Origin: Maribacter sp.
GTDB taxonomy: Bacteria > Bacteroidota > Bacteroidia > Flavobacteriales > Flavobacteriaceae
Assembly (NCBI GenBank): GCA_030730545.1
Contig: JANQUX010000239.1
Span: forward strand, 1 to 5,891
Reading direction: 5' to 3'
Length of the DNA stretch: 5,891 nucleotides
Shown: positions 1-5,891 of the stretch, piece after piece
Layout of the letters: every line of letters begins with the position of its first letter
How positions within the stretch are numbered: the stretch's first letter is position 1
Translations under genes and position numbers: made by a program
The notes under the pieces: generated by a model
Told to the model about the DNA's origin: nothing
Seen by the model: the letters and a program-made list of their open reading frames with translations, nothing else
The model's database searches: none

Positions 1-1
1 T

Positions 2-2497
2 GTACTTACGGGCGAAGCTACAGATGCTGACGCAGCAAATGTACTGAGTTATACTTGGGAACAGATTGATAACGGCATTGTCACACAGGCTACATTTGGA
101 CCTGATAACCCCGCTGGGGCAAACTTTAGGTCACTGCCTCCTAAATTGAACCCAGAGCGCTATTTTCCAAGTTTGAATAGAATTTTAATAGGAGAACTCA
201 CCCAAACAGTACCTACTTCTGGTTCTGCTTGGGAAACACTTTCTAATGTTGGTCGTGAGATGAACTTTTCATTGACCGTGCGAGACAATGCGTTAAATGG
301 TGGGCAGTCTGATTCAGATGAGATGACTGTTTCGGTCATTAATAATGCAGGCCCTTTTTTGATAAGTTCTCAAACCATAGAAGAATCTTTCGAAGCTGGT
401 TCTGTGCAAACCATTACATGGGATGTTGCAAATACCAATATAGCACCTATAAATACTACTACAGTTTCCATATTTTTATCGACAGATGGGGGAGTTACAT
501 TTCCCATTCCATTGGTAGAAAATACGTTGAATGATGGCAGCCAGAATATTATTATTCCGAATATTGCTACCAGTACCGGTCGAATAATAATACAAGCAGA
601 TAACAATATTTACTTTGCCGTTAATGATGTTGATTTTTCTATTACACCTTCAGAAATTGTATTGAATTTTGATGAGGTAGTGTTCGATGTTTGCAAGCCC
701 GATGACCTAAGTATTCCTTTTACTTATGAAACTGATCTTGGTTTTGATGAAGAAAGTACTTTTAGTATTGTAAATCTGCCAACGGGTTTGACAGCAACAT
801 TTACCCCTATTTCGGCAGATGCTACAGATACTCTGGTAACTATTGATTTTGTAGGCATTGCAACACTAGATGTTGGTGTGTATCCGATAACAGTGCGGGC
901 CACTGCGTTAACCGTAACCAAAGAAATTACACTACAATTAAGAGTTTACGATGATAGTTTTGAAGATGTTATTTTAGTGTCGCCGGTTGATGGTTTTGAA
1001 AACGCATCAACAGATGTGCTGCTCGAATGGGGAACTGCAGTTGGCAATACACAGTATGAAATTGAGATTTCAGATGATAGCGCCTTTGCAAATATAGTAG
1101 AATCGACTACTGTAAACGGTAGTTCATATTCACCGACACTTTTAGAGAATAACAGATTGTATTTTTGGCGTGTAAAGCCAAAAAATGACTGCGGTGAAGG
1201 CAATTTTGGAACTCCATTCAGTTTTTCTACAGTACAGTTTAATTGTGCGACTAAGACTGCATCAGGTGTTCCAATAGCAATATCTAGCAGCGGTACACCG
1301 GTAATTACTTCTAAAATTGTTTTTTTCGAAGACTTGCCAGTAGCAGATGTAAATGTGCAATTGAATATTGAACACACCTTTTTGGCAGACCTTGTGGTAA
1401 CGCTAACATCACCTACTGGTACTACAGTTACTTTGGTGTCGAATTCTTGTGGCGACTCAAGAAACATAAATGCAACTTTTGATGATGATAGTCCGGCTTT
1501 TTCCTGTTCTGTAGAACCTGGCATCAGCGGTTCGGTCAGACCTTTAGGTAGTTTAAGCTCATTTAACGGGGAGTCTATTCTTGGTGAATGGACTTTAGAG
1601 GTTAAAGATAATGCACCATCTGATGGTGGTAGTTTAAAATCTTTTGCCCTTGAGCTTTGTGTTGAAGGTGATTTTAGACCTGACGCCGATAATGACGGAG
1701 TGTTCGATGATGGTGATGACCTTTGTTTAGGTACGCCTGCGGGTCAAGAAGTCGATGCTTCTGGTTGTGCCGTATATCGTTTTCCGCCAGAGAATTTTAT
1801 TGTTAGTTTAAAGAGTGAAACTTGTCGAGATAATAATGACGGGTCATTATCTATAGTTCCTAAATTGGCATTAGATTATCAAGTAGCTGTTTCTGGTAAC
1901 GGCGTCAACCTAAGTCAGAATTTCTCTAACGCATTTAACTTGGCGAATTTAGGTTCAGGTACGTATACTTTATGTATTACAGGTACAGATGGTATTATTA
2001 CTTATCAAGAGTATTGTGTTGAGGTGCAGATTACAGAACCTTTACCATTAAGCGTTACTTCTAAAATAGCTTTAGACGGTTCTCAGGTTACGCTTGAAAT
2101 GAACGGGTCTTCATTTTATACCATAGAATTGAACGGCGTAGCGGTGCAGACAGATAAGTCAACCATATCTATAGATTTAGAGAAAGGATTAAATACTTTA
2201 AAGGTGTATACCGATATACCTTGCCAAGGCGTTTATGAAGAACAGGTCGGTTTTTACGTTCAACCAGTGGTATATCCAAATCCGGTGCAAGATGTGGTGA
2301 GGGTATATTTAGGTGCAGAACGAGAAGAGGTTGTTGTAAGCGTTTTTAGTGCCGATGGCAGAAATATTTTAAGAATAACGACCTTGCCAGTAGATGGGAC
2401 CATCTCATTAGATTTAAGCGCTCTTGCTACAGGTATTTATTATTTAAAGTATGAGGGTCGAACAATAAAAGGAACTTCTAAAGTTATTAAAGAATGA
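2..2497 (+). CDS. C-terminal part of a T9SS-secreted reprolysin-like zinc metalloprotease (5' end outside window)
   Basis: The frame is open from base 2, so the gene is cut by the window edge; the TTG at 146 is an internal Leu codon, not a start. 831 residues are visible. In order (residue 1 at base 2): a segment with YTWEQ (17-21) and FRS...RYFP (42-56), which I recognise as the region following the catalytic domain in Bacteroidetes reprolysin-like proteases; a beta domain with an STDGG turn (about 114-213); a second Ig-like domain (219-316); an FN3-like module with YEIEIS and YFWRV (325-410); a P/Homo B domain with HTFLADLVVTLTSP and GEWTLEVKDNA (433-553); a thrombospondin-3-like acidic repeat, DADNDGVFDDGDD (560-572); a beta-rich module (598-753); and a T9SS type A sorting domain starting VYPNP (757-761) and ending GIYYLKYEG...KVIKE. 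The catalytic HExxH motif would lie upstream and is not seen, so protease identity is inferred from the accessory region. The product should cross the outer membrane by T9SS and be released or anchored at the surface. The stop overlaps the next gene's start. Confidence 0.82.
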   Translation, partial: VLTGEATDADAANVLSYTWEQIDNGIVTQATFGPDNPAGANFRSLPPKLNPERYFPSLNRILIGELTQTVPTSGSAWETLSNVGREMNFSLTVRDNALNGGQSDSDEMTVSVINNAGPFLISSQTIEESFEAGSVQTITWDVANTNIAPINTTTVSIFLSTDGGVTFPIPLVENTLNDGSQNIIIPNIATSTGRIIIQADNNIYFAVNDVDFSITPSEIVLNFDEVVFDVCKPDDLSIPFTYETDLGFDEESTFSIVNLPTGLTATFTPISADATDTLVTIDFVGIATLDVGVYPITVRATALTVTKEITLQLRVYDDSFEDVILVSPVDGFENASTDVLLEWGTAVGNTQYEIEISDDSAFANIVESTTVNGSSYSPTLLENNRLYFWRVKPKNDCGEGNFGTPFSFSTVQFNCATKTASGVPIAISSSGTPVITSKIVFFEDLPVADVNVQLNIEHTFLADLVVTLTSPTGTTVTLVSNSCGDSRNINATFDDDSPAFSCSVEPGISGSVRPLGSLSSFNGESILGEWTLEVKDNAPSDGGSLKSFALELCVEGDFRPDADNDGVFDDGDDLCLGTPAGQEVDASGCAVYRFPPENFIVSLKSETCRDNNDGSLSIVPKLALDYQVAVSGNGVNLSQNFSNAFNLANLGSGTYTLCITGTDGIITYQEYCVEVQITEPLPLSVTSKIALDGSQVTLEMNGSSFYTIELNGVAVQTDKSTISIDLEKGLNTLKVYTDIPCQGVYEEQVGFYVQPVVYPNPVQDVVRVYLGAEREEVVVSVFSADGRNILRITTLPVDGTISLDLSALATGIYYLKYEGRTIKGTSKVIKE

Positions 2498-3180
2498 TGC
2501 GCTTTTTAGTACTTATGGCATGTTTGTTTATGGCGGTTACTAGCTGTAAGAAGAAAAGTGCCGCAAATCCACCAGAAGCTGTGCAATTGGCTTTTCCAGA
2601 AGAAAACTCTGAATGCACGACTGGGGTAAGTTTAGGTGAGGAGATTAGCCAAGTCGAATTTAGATGGGGTTTGGCAGATAATACCGAAACTTATGAGTTA
2701 CGTGTTACGAATATTAGCACTGGTACTGTTCAAACTATTGTTTCGGCATCAAACTCCGCAAAATTACCAATAGCAAAGGGAACGCAGTTTTCCTGGTTTG
2801 TGCGTTCTAGAAATAGTGAGGTAGAGCAAACAGTGTCAAGCGAAGAGTGGTATTTTTATAATTCGGGATCTAGAACAACTTTTGCTCCTTTTCCTGCAAC
2901 GATTGAAAGTCCTGCATCATCAGACAACGTTTTTAAAGATATTAATAACGAGGTTGAGCTATCGTGGTCAGCATCTGATCTAGATGATGATATCGATAGG
3001 TATGAGGTTTATTTTTCTGTCGAAACACCGCCTGTCGATTTAATTAGAGAACTATCATCTACAGTAACGAATGTAAAGGTTTCGGTAACTTCAGATACGG
3101 TTTATTACTGGAGGGTCGTTGTTATCGATGAAGAAGGTAACAAGTCAGATACCGGTGTTTATAATTTCAAGGTACTTTAA
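2494..3180 (+). CDS. Small lipoprotein with two FN3-like modules
   Basis: A 228-residue protein. The N-terminus is a lipoprotein signal peptide: MMRF, a hydrophobic core, then AVTSC with the lipidated Cys at 18, followed by KKK. No acidic residues follow the Cys, so the usual Bacteroidetes surface-export signal is not obvious and an outer-membrane periplasmic-face location is possible. Two beta-sandwich modules follow: about 26-122 (FRWGLADNTETYELRV, then FSWFVRSRN) and about 135-228 (ELSWSASDLDDDIDRYEVYF, then YYWRVVVIDEEGNKS). Both have the FN3-like pattern common in Bacteroidetes surface proteins, and both resemble the FN3-like module of the upstream protease. The start overlaps the upstream stop as ATGA; a second ATG directly follows at 2497, so the start could be either codon. 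This suggests translational coupling and one mRNA. No enzyme motif is visible, so a binding or accessory role for the secreted protein is inference only. The stop codon overlaps that of pth on the other strand. Confidence 0.85.
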   Translation: MMRFLVLMACLFMAVTSCKKKSAANPPEAVQLAFPEENSECTTGVSLGEEISQVEFRWGLADNTETYELRVTNISTGTVQTIVSASNSAKLPIAKGTQFSWFVRSRNSEVEQTVSSEEWYFYNSGSRTTFAPFPATIESPASSDNVFKDINNEVELSWSASDLDDDIDRYEVYFSVETPPVDLIRELSSTVTNVKVSVTSDTVYYWRVVVIDEEGNKSDTGVYNFKVL

Positions 3181-3806
3181 GAATTGTTGAATTGATTCAT
3201 GGTTCTGGCAATACCAGCTAGTACAAACGAGTTAATTATTTCTGTAGATTTTTTTAATCGTTCTGGCATTAACTTCTTTTCTTCATCGTTCCACTGTCCC
3301 AATACATATTCTACCTGTCTGCCTTGCCCAAAGTCTGCACCAACTCCAAAACGATATCTGTTATATAAAATGGTTTGTAGAAACAGCTCTACATCTTTTA
3401 AGCCGTTGTGCCCACCATTGCTTCCTTTTGTTTTAATACGAATAGTGCCAAAAGGTAAATTAATATCGTCGGTTATGACGAGAATATTGCTTTGTGGTAT
3501 ATTCTCTTTATCCATCCAATACTTTAAAGCCTTTCCACTTCGATTCATATATGTAGAAGGTTTTAAGCAAATTACCGTTCTTCCTTTTATTTTGTAAGAG
3601 CCTATATCGCCAAGTTTAACGGTTTCGAATGTAAAGTCGTTTACTTGAGCTACCTCATCTAATACTTTGAAGCCAATATTATGGCGTGTTTCTGCATATT
3701 CATCACCTATGTTACCTAGGCCTACGATTAAAAATTTCTTCATGGGGTCTTTCTCTTCAGTAGTTATGTTCTGTTTAGTAAAAAGTGATTTAAAAAAACC
3801 GAACAT
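3177..3806 (-). CDS. pth: Peptidyl-tRNA hydrolase
   Basis: Hydrolyses the ester bond of peptidyl-tRNAs that drop off ribosomes, recycling tRNA in the cytoplasm. The bacterial Pth signature is complete: FLIVGLGNIG with Asn32, TRHNIGF with catalytic His42 (E. coli His20), KPSTYMNRSGKA with Asn88, ITDDINLPFG with Asp113, and GGHNGLKD with Asn134. The 209-residue reading begins at ATG 3806, with an in-frame TGA two codons upstream. It carries a 21-residue N-terminal extension (MFGFFKSLFTK, then a charged stretch) that classic Pth lacks. An internal ATG at 3743 (Met22) would give 188 residues, close to the normal length, and has a purine-rich GAGAAAGA just upstream, so the start is uncertain. I recall similar extensions in flavobacterial relatives, hence the longer call. 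It lies last in the prs-rplY-pth cluster, but a terminator separates it from rplY and I see no clear promoter of its own. Confidence 0.95.
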   Translation of the reverse strand: MFGFFKSLFTKQNITTEEKDPMKKFLIVGLGNIGDEYAETRHNIGFKVLDEVAQVNDFTFETVKLGDIGSYKIKGRTVICLKPSTYMNRSGKALKYWMDKENIPQSNILVITDDINLPFGTIRIKTKGSNGGHNGLKDVELFLQTILYNRYRFGVGADFGQGRQVEYVLGQWNDEEKKLMPERLKKSTEIINSFVLAGIARTMNQFNNS

Positions 3807-3838
3807 TTGTCATTGGATTTATGGTGTAAAAATACAAA

Positions 3839-3866
3839 AGCATCCTGATACAAGTACCAGGATGCT
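3839..3866 (-). terminator. Intrinsic terminator after rplY, upstream of pth
   Basis: A perfect 9-bp inverted repeat, AGCATCCTG / CAGGATGCT, flanks a 10-base loop. Read on the - strand, the stem is followed by TTTTGTATTTTT, a good U-tract. It starts about 27 bases after the rplY stop (3893) and ends 33 bases before the pth ATG at 3806. On the + strand only a short interrupted tract follows, so it acts mainly on the - strand. It should end or attenuate the prs-rplY transcript. Confidence 0.85.
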
Positions 3867-3892
3867 CTATTGTAAAATTTGAATTGTAAAGA

Positions 3893-4525
3893 CTATTCTT
3901 CAGTAGCTACTTCAGAACCACCTTCAGCTCCTTCTTCTCCTTCTTCATCTTCATCTTCATCATCAACAACAACAACAGCTGTACGAGCAGTTTTAACCTG
4001 AACAACAACCTGACTTTCTGGATGTAAGATCGTGAAATCATCATTAAGTAATGACCCTACAGAAATAAGTTGACCGATTTTCAATTTTGAAATATCGATA
4101 TTAAAGAAATCTGGTAATTTAGAAGGTAATGCTTTGATAGAAAGTTTACGTTTTCTAAATAGTAAGCGACCACCATTACGAACACCTGGAGAATTTCCTT
4201 CTAATCTAACAGGAATATCCATAGTTACCATTTTATCATCGAACAATTGATAGAAATCAATGTGAATGATTTTGTCGGTTACCGGGTGAAACTGAATATC
4301 TTGCATAACTGCTTTAAGAGAAGCTCCACCATCTAATTCAATTGCAACTGTGTGTGCATTTGCAGTGTAAACCAAGTCTCTGAACGCAAGTTCATCTGCT
4401 GAAAAGTGTAATGGTTTATCCCCTCCGTATACTACGCAAGGAACCTTTCCAGCATTACGTAGGGCCTTCGTTGCCTTTTTGCCCACGCTTTCTCTTTCTG
4501 ATCCTTTAATTGTAATTGACTTCAT
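3893..4525 (-). CDS. rplY: 50S ribosomal protein L25/general stress protein Ctc
   Basis: Binds 5S rRNA in the large ribosomal subunit; long (Ctc/TL5-type) forms add a second beta domain. The protein is 210 residues: an L25 domain at about 1-92 ([27 protein letters not shown] near the start, then [15 protein letters not shown]) and a TL5/CTC beta domain at about 98-185 ([16 protein letters not shown], then the conserved run around [15 protein letters not shown]). It ends in a highly acidic low-complexity tail (188-210, mostly Asp/Glu with Gly), common in Bacteroidetes and other long L25 proteins. ATG start at 4525, TAG stop. It lies 41 bases downstream of prs on the same strand with no terminator or clear promoter between, so it is probably co-transcribed with prs. 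A strong hairpin terminator follows. Confidence 0.96.
   Translation of the reverse strand: MKSITIKGSERESVGKKATKALRNAGKVPCVVYGGDKPLHFSADELAFRDLVYTANAHTVAIELDGGASLKAVMQDIQFHPVTDKIIHIDFYQLFDDKMVTMDIPVRLEGNSPGVRNGGRLLFRKRKLSIKALPSKLPDFFNIDISKLKIGQLISVGSLLNDDFTILHPESQVVVQVKTARTAVVVVDDEDEDEEGEEGAEGGSEVATEE
3931..3976. repeat. Trinucleotide-rich low-complexity tract in rplY
   Basis: On the + strand this is a run of TTC/TCT/CAT-type triplets passing into (CAA)n-like triplets. On the coding strand it gives GTT repeats (Val x4) and then mixed GAT/GAA codons for the acidic tail. The period is 3, so length changes would keep the frame. It is a simple-sequence tract, not a mobile repeat. Confidence 0.6.
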
Positions 4526-4566
4526 TATATGTATTAAAAATTAATATTCTTGTTTTGGCTTCTATC

Positions 4567-5508
4567 TTACATTAAGAACTTAGAAGAAATAGAGTTATTG
4601 TTGTGTACCTTATCCATTACATCAGCGAATAGATTGGCACAACTTAATACTCTTACTTTATCACTCTTGATTTCTATTGGAATAGAATCGGTAATAATCA
4701 ATTCTGTTAATTTCGACTTCTCGATTTTCTCGTATGCATCACCCGATAAAAGACCATGTGTAGTAATTGCCCTAACACTTAGTGCACCACGCTCCATCAT
4801 TAAATCGGCAGCTTTTGTTAATGTACCGGCTGTATCTACCATATCATCAACAAGAACAACATTTTTGCCTTGTACATCACCAATAAGCTCCATATGAGAT
4901 ATGATGTTCGCTTTCGCTCTTTGCTTATAACACACAACAACGTCGCAGTCTAATGCTTTTGAATACGCATAAGCTCTTTTTGAACCACCCATATCTGGCG
5001 ATGCAATGGTAAGGTCTTTTAGGCCTAAGTTTTTTAAGTATGGTAAAAATAAAGTAGATGCAAAAAGATGATCAACAGGTTTTTCAAAAAATCCTTGAAT
5101 TTGATCGGCATGCAAATCCATTGTTATTATTCTAGTTGCACCTGCTGTTTCAAGCATTTTGGCAACTAGCTTAGCTGCTATTGGCACTCTAGGTTTATCT
5201 TTTCTATCTTGTCTTGCCCAACCAAAATAAGGCATTACAGCTGTTATATGGCGTGCCGATGCTCTTTTTGCAGCATCAATCATCAATAACATTTCCATCA
5301 AGTTCTCAGGGCCAGGGTGCGTAGAACCGATAATAAATATTCGTGTTCCACGAATAGATTCTTCGAACGATGGCTGAAACTCCCCATCACTATAACGGGA
5401 AAAAGATATCTTGCCCAGTTCCATACCATATGCTTTAGCGATTTTCTCGCCTAAGATTTTACTTTGGGTGCAAGCAAATATTTTCGGTTGTGGAACTTGG
5501 TATGGCAT
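4567..5508 (-). CDS. prs: Ribose-phosphate pyrophosphokinase (PRPP synthetase), class I
   Basis: Makes PRPP from ribose 5-phosphate and ATP for purine, pyrimidine, NAD, His and Trp synthesis in the cytoplasm. From ATG 5508 the protein is 313 residues, the usual class I length. Key motifs: FSRYSDGEFQPSFEESIRG (36-54), PYFGWARQDRK of the ATP site (93-103), TMDLHADQIQGFF with metal/ATP His133, the catalytic flexible loop YKQRAKAN with Lys195 and Arg197, and the PRPP loop VDDMVDTAGTL (220-230). All expected catalytic residues are present. The frame extends upstream to a TTG at 5529, which would add seven residues (MENNKKD); I prefer the ATG because it gives the family-like start MPYQ...PKIFACTQS and has an AAGAAAG purine run just before it. 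First gene of the prs-rplY-pth cluster, with a candidate -7 box about 70 bases upstream. Confidence 0.97.
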   Translation of the reverse strand: MPYQVPQPKIFACTQSKILGEKIAKAYGMELGKISFSRYSDGEFQPSFEESIRGTRIFIIGSTHPGPENLMEMLLMIDAAKRASARHITAVMPYFGWARQDRKDKPRVPIAAKLVAKMLETAGATRIITMDLHADQIQGFFEKPVDHLFASTLFLPYLKNLGLKDLTIASPDMGGSKRAYAYSKALDCDVVVCYKQRAKANIISHMELIGDVQGKNVVLVDDMVDTAGTLTKAADLMMERGALSVRAITTHGLLSGDAYEKIEKSKLTELIITDSIPIEIKSDKVRVLSCANLFADVMDKVHNNNSISSKFLM

Positions 5509-5575
5509 GTCTTTCTTATTGTTTTCCAAACAGTTGCTTCTATAAAATATTGAAACCCTTGTTTTTAAGGAGGTG

Positions 5576-5583
5576 CAAATTTA
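5576..5583 (-). promoter_or_regulatory. Candidate -7 box for the prs-rplY transcript
   Basis: Read on the - strand the site is TAAATTTG, an exact match to the Bacteroidetes -7 consensus TAnnTTTG. Transcription would begin about 5-8 bases later, giving a leader of roughly 60 bases before the prs ATG at 5508. No good TTG -33 element lies at the usual 17-23 base spacing (only a TTA), so the call rests on the -7 box and its position. Confidence 0.45.
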
Positions 5584-5623
5584 AAAATTAAATTTGGTTG
5601 CTAAGGTATAAATCTTGATATTT

Positions 5624-5657
5624 TTGATGATAGAAAGAAAATAATTATTTAGTTTTG
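5624..5657 (+). promoter_or_regulatory. Candidate promoter for tRNA-Leu
   Basis: TTG at 5624-5626 (within TTTTTG), a 23-base spacer, and TAGTTTTG at 5650-5657 fit the Bacteroidetes consensus TTG / TAnnTTTG, with spacing at the long end of the accepted range. Transcription would begin near 5663-5665, leaving a 5' leader of about 35 bases to be removed by RNase P. It is divergent from the candidate prs promoter about 40 bases to the left. Confidence 0.5.
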
Positions 5658-5699
5658 CAGTCTTGTTTTCACAGGATGTCGTTTTTAAATGACAAATTT

Positions 5700-5779
5700 G
5701 CTCGAGTGGCGGAACTGGTAGACGCGCTGGATTCAAAATCCAGTTCTTCGGAGTGCGGGTTCGATTCCCGCCTCGAGTA
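5700..5779 (+). tRNA. tRNA-Leu (anticodon CAA)
   Basis: A full cloverleaf can be folded by eye. The 7-bp acceptor is G5700-CTCGAG with CTCGAG-T5778 (one G-U at the first pair). The 3-bp D stem is GCG/CGC with GG in the loop. The anticodon stem CTGGA/TCCAG closes loop TTCAAAA with anticodon CAA at 5734-5736. A short class II variable arm occupies 5744-5754. The T stem GCGGG/CCCGC closes loop TTCGATT. The discriminator is A5779, as expected for leucine. It decodes UUG. CCA is not encoded (CAA follows the discriminator), so the 3' end needs tRNA nucleotidyltransferase. It is a single tRNA unit between its own promoter candidate and terminator. Confidence 0.97.
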
Positions 5780-5784
5780 CAAAT

Positions 5785-5824
5785 AAAAACCTAATAATCT
5801 TATAAATAGATTGTTAGGTTTTTT
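5785..5824 (+). terminator. Intrinsic terminator of tRNA-Leu, possibly bidirectional
   Basis: The inverted repeat AACCTAATAATCT (5788-5800) / AGATTGTTAGGTT (5808-5820) closes a 7-base loop TATAAAT. It has one G-U wobble in RNA and is extended by A-tract/T-tract pairing. TTTTTT (5819-5824) gives the U-tract on the + strand. The matching A-tract at 5785-5789 would serve as a U-tract on the - strand, so it may also stop a converging transcript from beyond the right edge. It begins six bases after the tRNA. Confidence 0.9.
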
Positions 5825-5891
5825 GTTTCCGTGTATTTTGTCTATTTTCAAACATCTTCTTATTTAAACGAATTACGTACTTCCATCTTTA

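Noticed and set aside
146..148. TTG as the start of the secreted protein
   Set aside because: The frame is open back to base 2 and the upstream residues (TDADAANVLSYTWEQ) match the protease family, so the gene starts outside the window.
946..1524. 192-codon - strand ORF inside the secreted protease gene
   Set aside because: It lies antisense to the FN3-like and P/Homo B coding region, which has clear domain motifs; no recognisable domain or start signal supports the reverse frame.
3199..3597. 132-codon + strand ORF antisense to pth
   Set aside because: pth has all its catalytic motifs on the other strand; this frame is a shadow without domain features.
4526..4566. Terminator or separate promoter between prs and rplY
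   Set aside because: The 41-base gap is AT-rich with only a trivial ATTAA/TTAAT repeat and no TAnnTTTG match on the - strand; co-transcription is the simpler reading.
4550..4897. 115-codon + strand ORF antisense to the 3' part of prs
   Set aside because: Shadow of the strongly conserved prs frame, including its PRPP-binding loop.
5566..5575. TAAGGAGGTG as a ribosome binding site for a + strand gene
   Set aside because: No start codon follows at 5-12 bases and no ORF follows; the region is the prs/tRNA divergent spacer.
5669..5851. 60-codon - strand ORF across the tRNA region
   Set aside because: It is the antisense of tRNA-Leu; the RRESNPHSEELDFESSAS-type peptide is a familiar false protein from tRNA complements.

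Overview
The window looks like a chromosomal segment from a marine or soil Flavobacteriaceae (Bacteroidetes) species. This rests on AT-rich DNA, a type IX secretion (T9SS) C-terminal sorting domain, a Bacteroidetes-style lipoprotein, matches to the Bacteroidetes -7 promoter box (TAnnTTTG), little Shine-Dalgarno signal, and a tRNA gene without encoded CCA. No mobile element, CRISPR array, phage gene or defence system is visible. No stretch over 300 bases lacks a gene; the longest gap, about 190 bases between prs and the tRNA, holds two divergent promoter candidates.

Left half, + strand (2-3180): the 3' part of a large secreted protein, recognisable as the region after the catalytic domain of flavobacterial reprolysin-like metalloproteases. 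It has beta-sandwich modules, an FN3-like module, a P/Homo B domain, a short Ca-binding-type repeat, a conserved pre-CTD module and a T9SS type A sorting domain. An ATGA overlap leads into a small lipoprotein with two FN3-like modules. The two probably form one transcription unit for surface or exported products.

Right half, - strand (3177-5508): prs, rplY/ctc and pth, read right to left. This is the conserved prs-ctc-pth order also known from Bacillus. The genes supply PRPP for nucleotide, His and Trp synthesis, ribosomal protein L25, and recycling of peptidyl-tRNA. A clear intrinsic terminator lies between rplY and pth, so pth expression must depend on readthrough or an unseen promoter. The two halves converge with stop codons sharing one palindromic TTAA.

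Right edge (5700-5891): tRNA-Leu(CAA) on the + strand with its own candidate promoter and a strong terminator, then about 65 bases to the window edge with no identifiable gene.

Overall this is an ordinary housekeeping neighbourhood beside one secreted-protein/lipoprotein pair. The most interesting points are that pair, the unnamed pre-CTD module, and the terminator inside the prs-rplY-pth cluster. I do not see evidence for a wholly new system.
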